Positions 1 to 7,186 of a DNA stretch of 12,153 bases are shown in pieces; position 1 is the first letter of the stretch, and each line of letters opens with the position of its first letter. Source of the stretch: Chloroflexia bacterium. GTDB lineage: Bacteria > Chloroflexota > Chloroflexia > Thermomicrobiales > UBA6265. Made by a program: the position numbers and the translations under genes. Under the pieces are notes generated by a model. The model did not search any database, had not been told where the DNA came from, and saw only the letters and a list, made by a program, of their open reading frames with translations. The stretch covers positions 1 to 12,153 of the forward strand of contig JACCVE010000581.1 of NCBI GenBank assembly GCA_013698285.1, in the 5' to 3' direction.

Positions 1-129
1 TGACGGCGGAGCACCGGTCGTTTCGGATGACCAATCGAGGACCGGCCGCCGTGACCGACGACAGGCTTTGTTGACCCGGCCCAGGGGCGGGGCGAGCAGT
101 GTCCACCGTCGATGACGATGACGAACCCA

Positions 130-1212
130 TTACGACCCCGCGCCATCGCGTTCCCGGCGGCGCAACGCGGCGACGAGCCCGAACGGTCCGGCCAGCATCA
201 TGTCACCGTGGGGGGCGGCCTCGACGTAGCCGAGACCGCGCAGGATGCCCCGGTGCGGGCCGGTGACGGCGACGGTCTCGAAGCGACCCAGGGAGCGGTA
301 GGCCGGGTCGAGGGCGGCCCCATGTCCGTCGAACTCGCGCCGGAATGCCTCGTTCGTCAGGGTGCCGGCCCGGAGCCGGGCGACCAGCTCGGTGACGATC
401 CCAGCCGAGATGCCGGACGTATGGTGCTCGAAGAGTCCGACGACCCGCCGCCCGTGGACCAGGGCCGCGAAGGTGTGCATGTTGCCGGCGTTGATCAGCA
501 CCGCACCGCCAGTGTCGGCGGCCTCCCGGACCCTCGGATCTTCCAGGATGCCGAGCACGGCCGCCGCCCCGGTGTCCATCACCTGGGCGCCGGGGACCGC
601 CCCGGTCACGGCCGCCATCCGCGTCATCTCCGGTGCGGGTTCGGCCGAGAGCAACCCGTCCAGGGCACCACCGGCGTCGATGATCCCCTGCAGATAGGCG
701 AAGCGGACATCGTTGTTCCCTGCCCCCGGCCGGTAGCCGTGATCCTGGACGGCCACCGCGACCGTCTCTGGCATGGCGACGCCGAACGGGGCGAGGGCCG
801 CCGACAGCGCGGGCAGGTCGAGGTCGCCCAGGGTCACGGTCTCGGCACCCGGGGGCGGCTCCCCATCGCGGACCGCGACACCGAGGCCGGTCACCCGGTC
901 CGGATCGTTGTGGATCGTCCGGGCCGCCGAGGGCGTCGCGCTCACCGGCAGCCCGGCGGCCAGGTGGGCCCGGATCGCGTCGGACGAGGCGCCACCGCCC
1001 ATCAGGGTGCCGTCGAGATGTAACGGCCGACCGGCACGGGTCACCGCCGCCACCTGTCGCCCGACGATCCGCGTCCGCGACGGCAGGACCAGCTTGACCA
1101 GGTTCTCCGGCGTCTGCCCGGGCTCGTAGATCAGGATGTCCTGCGTCCCGGCCCCGACATCGATCGCCAGGATGCGGCCGGGGCGTCGCTCGCCGGCGTC
1201 TCGGTGGTTCAT
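130..1212 (-). CDS. DUF1786 family protein (ASKHA-like, function unknown)
   Basis: I recognise this 360-residue protein as a DUF1786 family member. Databases often carry this family under the unsupported name 'putative pyruvate formate-lyase activating enzyme'. It lacks a CxxxCxxC radical-SAM cluster, so that name should not be used here. Visible motifs resemble sugar-kinase/Hsp70/actin (ASKHA) phosphate loops: DVGAGTQD at residues 18-25, NAGNMHTF at 241-248, EHHT at 262-265, TGPHR at 317-321 and a C-terminal APHGDMMLAGPFGL at 333-346. I chose the ATG at 1212 because GAGGATAGGA lies just upstream; a longer frame reaching 1251 has no such site and starts in low-complexity residues. The protein is soluble, with no signal peptide or membrane segment. 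It diverges from the FGGY kinase across 332 bases, so co-regulation is possible. Family assignment is fairly sure; the biochemical role is unknown. Confidence 0.85.
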   Translation of the reverse strand: MNHRDAGERRPGRILAIDVGAGTQDILIYEPGQTPENLVKLVLPSRTRIVGRQVAAVTRAGRPLHLDGTLMGGGASSDAIRAHLAAGLPVSATPSAARTIHNDPDRVTGLGVAVRDGEPPPGAETVTLGDLDLPALSAALAPFGVAMPETVAVAVQDHGYRPGAGNNDVRFAYLQGIIDAGGALDGLLSAEPAPEMTRMAAVTGAVPGAQVMDTGAAAVLGILEDPRVREAADTGGAVLINAGNMHTFAALVHGRRVVGLFEHHTSGISAGIVTELVARLRAGTLTNEAFRREFDGHGAALDPAYRSLGRFETVAVTGPHRGILRGLGYVEAAPHGDMMLAGPFGLVAALRRRERDGAGS

Positions 1213-1404
1213 CGTCCTATCCTCACGCGTGCCCGAACCGGGCAGTCCCACGCCTGGCGTTCACCGCGCCACCCACCCGTGCTTGGCCGGTCACGGCACG
1301 GGACTGATCAAGTGGATGCGATGATCCCAACGGGCCATTGTCCACGCCGGACGACGACGCCGGATCGACCATACACCGCCGGACCGGACATGGTGCGGTG
1401 GGTA

Positions 1405-1421
1405 ACCGGTTCGGGACCGGT
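1405..1421. repeat. ACCGGT-N5-ACCGGT repeat, candidate operator
   Basis: Two copies of the self-complementary hexamer ACCGGT are separated by TCGGG. The element is therefore both a direct and an inverted repeat. It lies about 68 bases upstream of the candidate kinase -10 box. It shares the ACCGG core with the dyad at 1464-1479. In GC-rich DNA such matches can be chance, so a regulator site is only inferred. Confidence 0.25.
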
Positions 1422-1463
1422 GAGGCTCGGCGGGCACTTGGATCCCCACGTCCAGTTGGCCAC

Positions 1464-1479
1464 CCCGGTCCGCACCGGG
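1464..1479. promoter_or_regulatory. Perfect dyad CCCGGT-CCGC-ACCGGG, candidate operator
   Basis: This perfect 6-4-6 inverted repeat ends 9 bases before the candidate -10 hexamer TATACT and so overlaps where the -35 element would be. A repressor or activator bound here could control the kinase promoter. No good -35 hexamer is visible at this spacing, which would fit an activator-dependent promoter. This is inference from position only. Confidence 0.3.
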
Positions 1480-1488
1480 CGCTGCCGG

Positions 1489-1494
1489 TATACT
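1489..1494 (+). promoter_or_regulatory. Candidate -10 hexamer of the sugar kinase promoter
   Basis: TATACT matches the bacterial -10 consensus at five of six positions. It stands out in a GC-rich region 50 bases before the kinase ATG. Transcription would begin near 1501, giving a leader of about 44 bases. The -35 position is occupied by the dyad at 1464-1479 and has no TTGACA-like match. Confidence 0.4.
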
Positions 1495-1544
1495 GACCCG
1501 CCGTTCTGACCCGACCGACCGCGTTCCCCGGAGCCATCACCAGC

Positions 1545-3089
1545 ATGTCGACCGTCTCGCTCGCCGGGGCCGTAGCCCCCCTCGTCCTGGCCCTCGACCT
1601 GGGCACCTCGTCATTCCGGACCCTGGTCTTCGACGCCCGGGCCCGGGCGATCGCGGACAGTGAGGAGCAACTGGCCCACGAGCCGCGGGCGACGGCCGGC
1701 GGCGGCTCGGAAGCGGACCCAGAGGCGTTGTTCGACCTGCTGGTCCGCTGCGTCGATGGTACCCTCGGCCGGATCGGAGAGCGGGCCAGCGACCTCGCCG
1801 CCGTCGCCGCGTCCTGCTTCTGGCACAGCCTGATGGGTGTGGGGAATCAGGGGGAGCCAACCACGCCCGTCTACCTCTGGGCCGACACCCGGTCCGGTCC
1901 CTGGGTCCATATCCTCGCCAAGGAGACGGACCCCGCCGCCCTCCACGCCCGGACCGGGTGCCTGCTCCACTCCAGCTACTGGCCAGCCAAGTTACGCTGG
2001 CTGCGGGATACAGATTCCGCTGCCTTCGCCGCCTCGGCCCGGTTCGTCTCCTTCGCCGAGTACGCCGCCGGGCGCCTCCTGGGCGACTCCCGCGTCTCCC
2101 TCTCGATGGCTTCGGGGACAGGACTGCTGGCCACCCACGAGCGCGTCTGGGACGCCGAGATCCTGGCCACGCTCGATATCGCGGCCGACCGGCTCCCGGA
2201 GATCATGGCGCAGCACGAGCCGCACGCGCCGCTCGGACGCGAGTGGGCGAACCGTTGGCCGCCCCTGGTGGCGATCCCCTGGTACCCGGCGGCCGGGGAC
2301 GGAGCCTGCGCCAATGTCGGGTCGGGGGCCGTTCACCCGGGCCGGGTCGCGCTGACGATGGGGACATCGGGCGCGCTGCGGGTCGTGTTGGAGGCCGACG
2401 GTCAACGCCTCTCCGTGCCGGACGGGCTCTGGGCGTACCGGATGGACGACCGCCACTATGTCGCCGGGGGCGCCCTGAGCAACGGTGGCAACCTGTTGGC
2501 CTGGCTAGGGGAAACGCTCGATGTCGAGTACGACGACGAGACGATGGCGGCGGCGGCGGCCATCCCGCCGGACGGCCATGGCTTGACCGTCCTGCCCTTC
2601 CTGGCCGGGGAACGGGCACCGGGTTGGAACGACGACACCGCCGGGGTGATCGCCGGGCTTCGCCTCGCGACCCGGCCGGAGGACATCGTGCGGGCCGGGA
2701 TGGAGGCGGTCGCCTATCGCTTCGCCCGGGTCTATCAAGACGTGCGACCCCTGGCGAGCGCCGGGCACGAGATCGTCACCAACGGCGGCGCGATCCTGCG
2801 CTCGCCCATCTGGCTCCAGATCATGGCCGATGTCCTGGGCCACGACCTCCACACCCTGCCGCCGGAGACCGAGGCCTCGGGCCGGGGCGCCGCGATCCTG
2901 GCCCTGGTCGCGATCGGCCACCTGGTCGGCCCCGGCGCCGCGCCCGACCCGGCCGAGGGTGAGCCCGTGATCCGCTGGGACCCGGCCGCCCACGGCCGCT
3001 ACGGCCGCGCCATCGACCGCCAAGGCCACCTCGAATCCCTCCTCTTCCCCACGGGCACGACCTGGCAGGCGGCCTACCCGGCAGGGTGA
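1545..3089 (+). CDS. FGGY-family carbohydrate kinase, gluconokinase-like
   Basis: This 514-residue protein is a full-length FGGY sugar kinase that should phosphorylate a sugar or sugar acid with ATP in the cytoplasm. Motifs in order: phosphate-1 loop DLGTSSFR at 18-25, WADTR at 112-116, GDGACANVGSG with the expected catalytic base Asp252 at 251-261, phosphate-2 loop TMGTSGALR at 271-279, GGALSNGGN at 308-316, LPFLAGERAPGW at 350-361 and the adenosine-site block TNGGAILRSPIWLQIMADVL at 412-431. The FWHSLMGV and LAGERAPGW wording is closest to gluconate kinases within FGGY, but xylulose or another substrate cannot be excluded. The ATG at 1545 follows GGAG at 11 bases. The catalytic and nucleotide motifs look intact. 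No sugar transporter or dehydrogenase lies nearby to fix the substrate; the partner across the divergent promoter is a DUF1786 protein. Confidence 0.9.
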   Translation: MSTVSLAGAVAPLVLALDLGTSSFRTLVFDARARAIADSEEQLAHEPRATAGGGSEADPEALFDLLVRCVDGTLGRIGERASDLAAVAASCFWHSLMGVGNQGEPTTPVYLWADTRSGPWVHILAKETDPAALHARTGCLLHSSYWPAKLRWLRDTDSAAFAASARFVSFAEYAAGRLLGDSRVSLSMASGTGLLATHERVWDAEILATLDIAADRLPEIMAQHEPHAPLGREWANRWPPLVAIPWYPAAGDGACANVGSGAVHPGRVALTMGTSGALRVVLEADGQRLSVPDGLWAYRMDDRHYVAGGALSNGGNLLAWLGETLDVEYDDETMAAAAAIPPDGHGLTVLPFLAGERAPGWNDDTAGVIAGLRLATRPEDIVRAGMEAVAYRFARVYQDVRPLASAGHEIVTNGGAILRSPIWLQIMADVLGHDLHTLPPETEASGRGAAILALVAIGHLVGPGAAPDPAEGEPVIRWDPAAHGRYGRAIDRQGHLESLLFPTGTTWQAAYPAG

Positions 3090-3226
3090 GAGAGATGTTT
3101 CAGGATCGAAGGATGTCGGAACTCCCTATTCGGCGGACGGGGTCTCGACCGATTCTGACACGGCCTCCTCACATCACCCGAACAGAGAACAATTTGAGAC
3201 TCCCGTCCCATGCATCGGGCGCTTGG

Positions 3227-3235
3227 GGAGGTGAT
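3227..3235 (+). promoter_or_regulatory. Strong Shine-Dalgarno deciding the start of the membrane-protein gene
   Basis: GGAGGTGAT is an almost ideal anti-16S match. Its GGAGG core is 6 bases before GTG 3238 and 9 bases before the adjacent GTG 3241. It supports an N-terminal start here, although a second AGGAG at 3341-3345 sits 9 bases before GTG 3355 and could drive an internal start. Confidence 0.65.
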
Positions 3236-3237
3236 AG

Positions 3238-3822
3238 GTGGTGGCAGTCCTCTTGAGGGCCTTGGCGCGCCGGATCGTCGCGGCGGCCGAGGTCGACCTT
3301 CCACGCCACGCTGGCCCCACCACTCCCGCGCCGTCTGCAGAGGAGACGAGCGGAGTGACCGCGGAGAGCGTCTTCCACGACGCCGCGCTCAAGTACTTGG
3401 ATCAGCAAATCGCCAGCAACATCGAACTCGACACGCGAACCGGCCAAAGCTTCGCCATCGACAGCACGGTACTGACCATCGCCTTCGGCCTACTGCGGCT
3501 GAGCCAGTCTCCCGCGACCGGATGGGCCAAGGCCGGTCTAGTGGCAGCGCTGAGTGCGTATGGCTGTGTCCTCGGGTTTTGCTTCCTGGCCAGTCTCTAC
3601 CGGCGAATGCAGTATCGGCCGGACATTCCGACCCTCCGAACCTATGTCGCCGATCTCTCAGGTGCCGATCTCCAACTCTGGGTCGCGCTAGAGTACATGG
3701 CATCCTCGGAAGCGAACGAACGGATCATCACGCGGAAATCTCGCCTGGTCGGAGCGGCGACCTTCTTCCTGTTCATCGAAGGTATTTGCTTATCGACATC
3801 TGCCCTGCTCATCGTGATCTGA
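3238..3822 (+). CDS. Small predicted membrane protein, unknown function
   Basis: This 194-residue protein starts at GTG 3238 (or GTG 3241) behind a near-perfect ribosome site. A shorter form from GTG 3355 (residue 40) is possible, because residues 1-39 are poorly ordered and Pro/Ala-rich in part. Layout: a cytosolic helical segment at about 43-68, a hydrophobic helix at about 71-88, a second at about 98-120 followed by a basic YRRMQYR, a soluble linker with EYMASSEANERI, and a C-terminal hydrophobic helix at about 170-194. I do not recognise a named family. The order (helix, TM pair, soluble linker ending in a conserved-looking EANERI..KSR, terminal TM) resembles small membrane effectors such as Pycsar TM or SLATT-type proteins, but only in architecture. 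No nucleotide cyclase or sensor gene is adjacent, so a defence role is not shown. Base composition is lower in GC than in flanking genes, hinting at later acquisition. Confidence 0.7.
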   Translation: MVAVLLRALARRIVAAAEVDLPRHAGPTTPAPSAEETSGVTAESVFHDAALKYLDQQIASNIELDTRTGQSFAIDSTVLTIAFGLLRLSQSPATGWAKAGLVAALSAYGCVLGFCFLASLYRRMQYRPDIPTLRTYVADLSGADLQLWVALEYMASSEANERIITRKSRLVGAATFFLFIEGICLSTSALLIVI

Positions 3823-4005
3823 TCGGTCATCTTTCGCGAATGGCCAGATATTGGGCGTCGTGACGAGCCAGTTCGAAGGTCCCGGGGGCGGCAACCCGCG
3901 ACCGTAGTCCTTCCCCAAGGCGTTCGTGGGCTGGTCCTTGGCCGCTTTCTCTCCGTTGGACTGATGCCATGCCGTGTTATCTGTCAAACGTATCTTCGTG
4001 CTCAT
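3790..4005 (-). CDS. Possible small ORF, antisense to the end of the membrane-protein gene
   Basis: An ATG at 4005 would give 71 residues beginning MSTKIRLTDNTAWHQSNGEK and ending at TAA 3790-3792. In its middle part most third codon positions are G or C, as expected for a real gene here. Against it: no clear Shine-Dalgarno, no recognised motif, and its last 33 bases lie antisense to the 3' end of the membrane-protein gene. It may be a gene remnant or a chance frame. Confidence 0.18.
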   Translation of the reverse strand: MSTKIRLTDNTAWHQSNGEKAAKDQPTNALGKDYGRGLPPPGPSNWLVTTPNIWPFAKDDRSDHDEQGRCR

Positions 4006-4320
4006 GTCGTGCTCGATTCCGTAGATCGACCAGTGTGTTCGATGCTGTCGAAGTTCGGGACCTCGTCGAGACCCATGTGCCGGCTCATCCCGGCGGTGCC
4101 CGCTGCCAATATGATATGCCATGGGGTCAAGACTGATCGCTCCCGTTCATCCGTAGCCCGGCGTGGGCATCTATTCGTCGCCCGGCCAGGCCCCGGAACG
4201 GGGATTGCGTCTATCATTTCGATAACAGGTCGATCGGGCGGGGTCTGGTGCCCTGGCCGGTCTCGGCTCAGGTCGGGTCGAGGTGGCCAACGTGCCCCGT
4301 GGCCCGCGACAAGGAACACC
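3823..4320. other. AT-richer intergenic region upstream of dxs
   Basis: These 498 bases hold no convincing plus-strand gene. The dxs frame stays open back to 3964, but that stretch is Cys/Arg-rich and unlike any DXS N-terminus. TATGAT at 4110-4115 and TATCAT at 4212-4217 are -10-like, but neither has a good -35 at proper spacing. A minus-strand short ORF at 3790-4005 is listed separately with low confidence. The region could be decayed coding DNA or a long leader for dxs. Confidence 0.5.
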
Positions 4321-6363
4321 ATGACCACGCGTCCCCAGACCAGTTCCGGCGCCAACCAGAGCAACGCCGCCAGTTCCGTGATCACTCCCTGTGATGTGCC
4401 GTTCCCGACGCCGGTCCTGGACCGGATCACCGACCCGGCCGTCCTCCGGACGCTCTCTGGCGCGGAGATGGACTCCCTGGCGGCAGAGATCCGGCAGGAG
4501 TTGATCCGGGTCGTCACGGTCAACGGTGGCCACCTCGGAGCGAGCCTCGGGACGGTGGAGTTGACGCTGGCCCTCCACACCGCGTTCGAGTCGCCGCGCG
4601 ACAAGCTGGTCTGGGACGTCGGCCACCAGGCCTACACCCACAAACTGCTCACCGGCCGCCGGGACCGCTTCGGTACCGTTCGCCAGGAGGGTGGCATCTC
4701 CGGCTTCCTCAGCCGCGACGAGAGTCCCCACGACGCCTTCGGCGCCGGTCACGCCAGCACCAGCATCTCCGCCGCGTTGGGGATGGCGATCGCCGAGGGA
4801 GCGAAGCCCGACGGCCAGCCACGGGGCCGGGCCGTCGCCATCATCGGCGATGCCGCCCTGACCGGCGGGATGGCCTTCGAGGCCCTCAACAACGCCGGCG
4901 CCCTCAGTACCCCTCTCATCGTGGTCCTCAATGACAACGAGATGTCGATCGCCCGTAACGTCGGCGCCATCTCCGGCTACCTCGGCCGGGTCCGCACCGA
5001 TCGCCGCTATCACAAGGCCAAGGAAGAGTACGAACGACTCGTCGGTCGCCTGCCCCAGGGCGAGTTGATGGTCGACCTCGGCAAGCGGTTCCGCGACGCC
5101 TTCAAGGAATTCGTCTACCAGGCCATGATCTGGGAGGAGTTGGGCTTCACTTACATCGGCCCGGTCGATGGCCACAACACCAAGGCCCTGGTCGAGGCGA
5201 TGCGCCAGGCCCGCAACGTCGAGGGTCCCGTCTTCCTCCACGTCGTCACCGTCAAGGGCAAGGGATACGCTCCCTGCGAGACCGACGTCAACGAACGTGG
5301 TCACGCCGTCTCGGCCAAGCCCGCGCCGATCAAGACGGGCACCGACACGGCCGTCGCCAAGTCACCGCCCAAGTATCAAGATGTCTTCGCCAAGACCCTG
5401 ATCGAGTTGGCGAATGATGACCCGTCCATCGTCGGCATCACCGCCGCGATGCCGACGGGAACGTCCTTGAATGCCTTCGCCGTCGCCCACCCGGACCGCT
5501 TCTACGATGTCGGCATCGCCGAGCAGCACGCGGTCACCTTCGCCGCGGGCCTCGCCACCGGCGGCATGAGGCCCGTCGTGGCGATTTATTCGACCTTCCT
5601 CCAGCGGGCCTACGACCAGATCATCCACGACGTCTGCCTGCAGAAGTTGCCGGTGGTCTTCTGCCTGGACCGCGCCGGGTTCGCCGGCGACGACGGTCGC
5701 ACTCACCACGGCATCTACGACCTGTCCTACCTTCGCTGTCTGCCGGGCATGACCATCATGGCCCCGGCCGACGAGGACGAATTGCGACACATGCTGGCGA
5801 CGGCCATCGCCCACGACGGCGGTCCGGTCGCGATCCGCTATCCGCGCGGGGCCGGAGTCGGCGTCTCGACCGACCAACCGCTTCACCGCTTGCCGATCGG
5901 GCGGGCCGAACTGCGCCGCGATGGGACCGACGTCGCGATCCTCGCCGCCGGGGCGATGGTCCTCTCCGCCGAGCGGGCGGCCGAGGCGCTGTCGGCGCGG
6001 GGCATCGACGCCGCGGTCCTCAACGCCCGGTTCGTCAAGCCGCTTGACGAAGTGGCCATCCTGGACCTCGCCGACCGCTGTGGCGCGATCGTCACCGTCG
6101 AAGAGAACGCCGTCCGGGGCGGGTTCGGGTCGGCCGTGGTGGAATTGCTGGCCGAGCGGGGTCGGACCGTGCCCGTCCGTTGCCTCGGCATCCCGGATCG
6201 CGTGTTCGAGCAGGCCACGCAGGGACGGCTGCGCGAGTTGGCCGGTATCTCCCCGGACGCCATCGCCGCCGCGGCCGCCGACGTGAGTGAAGCGCGGCGG
6301 CCCGTTGCTCCGGTCACGGAGCGGACCTCGGCCCGGTCCACGGTCGCCATGGTCAGCGGCTGA
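4321..6363 (+). CDS. dxs: 1-deoxy-D-xylulose-5-phosphate synthase (DXS)
   Basis: DXS joins pyruvate and glyceraldehyde 3-phosphate, using thiamine diphosphate and Mg2+, to make DXP. This is the entry step to MEP-pathway isoprenoids and a source of thiamine and pyridoxal precursors; it is cytosolic. The 680-residue chain has the expected order: NGGH with catalytic His71, SGFLSRDESPHDAFGAGHAS around 127-146, the thiamine/Mg site GDAALTGG...NDN at 176-206, the Glu401 of AEQHAVT that activates the cofactor, LDRAGFAGDDGRTHHG at 449-464, and the transketolase C-terminal domain from about 545. I chose ATG 4321 because AAGGA lies 5 bases upstream. It is somewhat longer than the usual 620-640 residues owing to a polar N-terminal tail of about 30 residues and a C-terminal tail of about 25. 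All catalytic residues I can check are present. It heads a tight set with rsmG and a DUF402 gene. Confidence 0.97.
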   Translation: MTTRPQTSSGANQSNAASSVITPCDVPFPTPVLDRITDPAVLRTLSGAEMDSLAAEIRQELIRVVTVNGGHLGASLGTVELTLALHTAFESPRDKLVWDVGHQAYTHKLLTGRRDRFGTVRQEGGISGFLSRDESPHDAFGAGHASTSISAALGMAIAEGAKPDGQPRGRAVAIIGDAALTGGMAFEALNNAGALSTPLIVVLNDNEMSIARNVGAISGYLGRVRTDRRYHKAKEEYERLVGRLPQGELMVDLGKRFRDAFKEFVYQAMIWEELGFTYIGPVDGHNTKALVEAMRQARNVEGPVFLHVVTVKGKGYAPCETDVNERGHAVSAKPAPIKTGTDTAVAKSPPKYQDVFAKTLIELANDDPSIVGITAAMPTGTSLNAFAVAHPDRFYDVGIAEQHAVTFAAGLATGGMRPVVAIYSTFLQRAYDQIIHDVCLQKLPVVFCLDRAGFAGDDGRTHHGIYDLSYLRCLPGMTIMAPADEDELRHMLATAIAHDGGPVAIRYPRGAGVGVSTDQPLHRLPIGRAELRRDGTDVAILAAGAMVLSAERAAEALSARGIDAAVLNARFVKPLDEVAILDLADRCGAIVTVEENAVRGGFGSAVVELLAERGRTVPVRCLGIPDRVFEQATQGRLRELAGISPDAIAAAAADVSEARRPVAPVTERTSARSTVAMVSG

Positions 6364-6382
6364 CGCGGCCGGTCCTCCGTCC

Positions 6383-7186
6383 ATGTCCGGTTCCCTCTCG
6401 CCAGTCATGGTATCGCCGATCGTCCACCGGGCGGCGGAGGCGGGAGTTGTCCTGGAGGCGGACCAGTGGGACGCCCTGGCCCGCTACCGAGACCTCATCC
6501 TGGAGTGGAACAGACGGTTCAACCTCACCGCGATCCGCGATCCGGCCGGGGTCGAGGAGCGATTGTTCCTCGACGCGCTCCGCCTCCTGCCAGCCCTCGA
6601 CGCGGTCCTGTCGAGGACCGCATCGATGCCGCCCGAGGTGGCGCGGTTGCTCGATGTCGGCACCGGGGCGGGCTTGCCCGGGATGGTGCTGGCCATCGCC
6701 CGTCCCGCCCTCGCCGTGACCCTCCTCGACGCCACCGGCAAGAAGGTCCGATTCCTGGAACACGTCATCGCCGACCTCGGACTCGACCGGGTCACGGCGG
6801 TCCATGGCCGGGCCGAGGACCTGGGTCACGACCCGGCCGAACGGGACACCTATGCCGTGGTCAGTGCCCGGGCGGTGAGTTCCCTGCCCGCCCTGCTGGA
6901 GCTGGCGGCGCCCTTCCTCACCCTGGGCGGGACGGCGCTCTTCCCCAAGTCGATCGACCTCGACGACGAGCTGGCGGCCGGGCGCCGCGCCGCGCCGCTC
7001 GTCGGTATGGCCATCGACGCGGCCGCTGTCCTACCGGGGTCGACGACTCGCCTGGTGATCGCTACCAAGCGCGCACCGACGCCGGTCTCCTACCCGCGCC
7101 GGGCCGGGCTCCCCGCCCACGAGCCGCTCGGTGGCCGTGGCGCTGTTCCTGCGAACCGGGGAGGTTCACGGGGAGGGACGCGGTGA
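6383..7186 (+). CDS. rsmG: 16S rRNA (guanine527-N7)-methyltransferase RsmG (GidB)
   Basis: RsmG uses S-adenosylmethionine to methylate N7 of G527 in the 530 loop of 16S rRNA; loss in other bacteria gives low-level streptomycin resistance. The 267 residues show the family pattern: DLILEWNRRFNLTAI at 37-51, LFLDAL at 61-66, SAM-binding motif LLDVGTGAGLPGMVLAIARP at 89-108, DATGKKVRFLEHV at 116-128, VVSARAVSSLPALL at 159-172 and YPRRAGLPAHEPL at 237-249. It is longer than E. coli RsmG (207) because of an N-terminal tail and a Gly/Arg-rich end. Start choice is uncertain: ATG 6383 lies 19 bases after the dxs stop, ATG 6407 is next, and neither has a clear Shine-Dalgarno. Translation may therefore be coupled to dxs. 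Its stop overlaps the next gene's start. Confidence 0.93.
   Translation: MSGSLSPVMVSPIVHRAAEAGVVLEADQWDALARYRDLILEWNRRFNLTAIRDPAGVEERLFLDALRLLPALDAVLSRTASMPPEVARLLDVGTGAGLPGMVLAIARPALAVTLLDATGKKVRFLEHVIADLGLDRVTAVHGRAEDLGHDPAERDTYAVVSARAVSSLPALLELAAPFLTLGGTALFPKSIDLDDELAAGRRAAPLVGMAIDAAAVLPGSTTRLVIATKRAPTPVSYPRRAGLPAHEPLGGRGAVPANRGGSRGGTR
7172..7176 (+). promoter_or_regulatory. Shine-Dalgarno inside the end of rsmG that sets the DUF402 start
   Basis: GGAGG sits 6 bases before GTG 7183, within the last codons of rsmG. It supports the GTG start even though the reading frame stays open far upstream to 6466. Confidence 0.7.

Larger units (their letters stand above)
1213..1544. other. Divergent intergenic region between DUF1786 gene and sugar kinase
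   Basis: These 332 bases hold no convincing gene; the short frames crossing it are low-complexity Arg/Pro/Gly shadows. They should contain promoters for both flanking genes. For the kinase a TATACT -10-like hexamer is visible at 1489-1494, and GGAG at 1530-1533 is a moderate ribosome site 11 bases before its ATG. Two dyads built on ACCGG lie upstream of the -10 box and are listed separately. I found no clear promoter for the minus-strand gene. Confidence 0.6.

Noticed and set aside
112..1023. 303-codon plus-strand frame opposite the DUF1786 gene
   Set aside because: Its product is Gly/Arg/Asp-rich with no domain, and it lies fully antisense to a recognised gene; typical of high-GC shadow frames.
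130..1212. Annotation as pyruvate formate-lyase activating enzyme
   Set aside because: No CxxxCxxC motif for a radical-SAM iron-sulfur cluster is present; the label is a legacy family name.
1958..2962. 334-codon plus-strand frame inside the sugar kinase
   Set aside because: Arg/Gly/Pro-rich, no motif, and the overlapping kinase frame has all FGGY motifs.
3865..3885. GTTCGAAGGTCCC, tRNA T-loop-like
   Set aside because: No matching acceptor, D or anticodon stems could be drawn around it.
3964..4320. N-terminal extension of dxs by 119 codons
   Set aside because: The extension is Cys/Arg-rich and unlike DXS; ATG 4321 has a good ribosome site and already yields a slightly long DXS.
4171..5304. 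377-codon minus-strand frame opposite dxs
   Set aside because: Low-complexity Gly/Asp/Val-rich product antisense to the conserved dxs frame.
5362..6408. 348-codon minus-strand frame opposite the 3' half of dxs
   Set aside because: No recognisable domain, biased composition, and opposite strongly conserved DXS sequence.
6466..7182. Extension of the DUF402 frame through rsmG
   Set aside because: It is a shadow of rsmG, and GTG 7183 has a clear GGAGG upstream.
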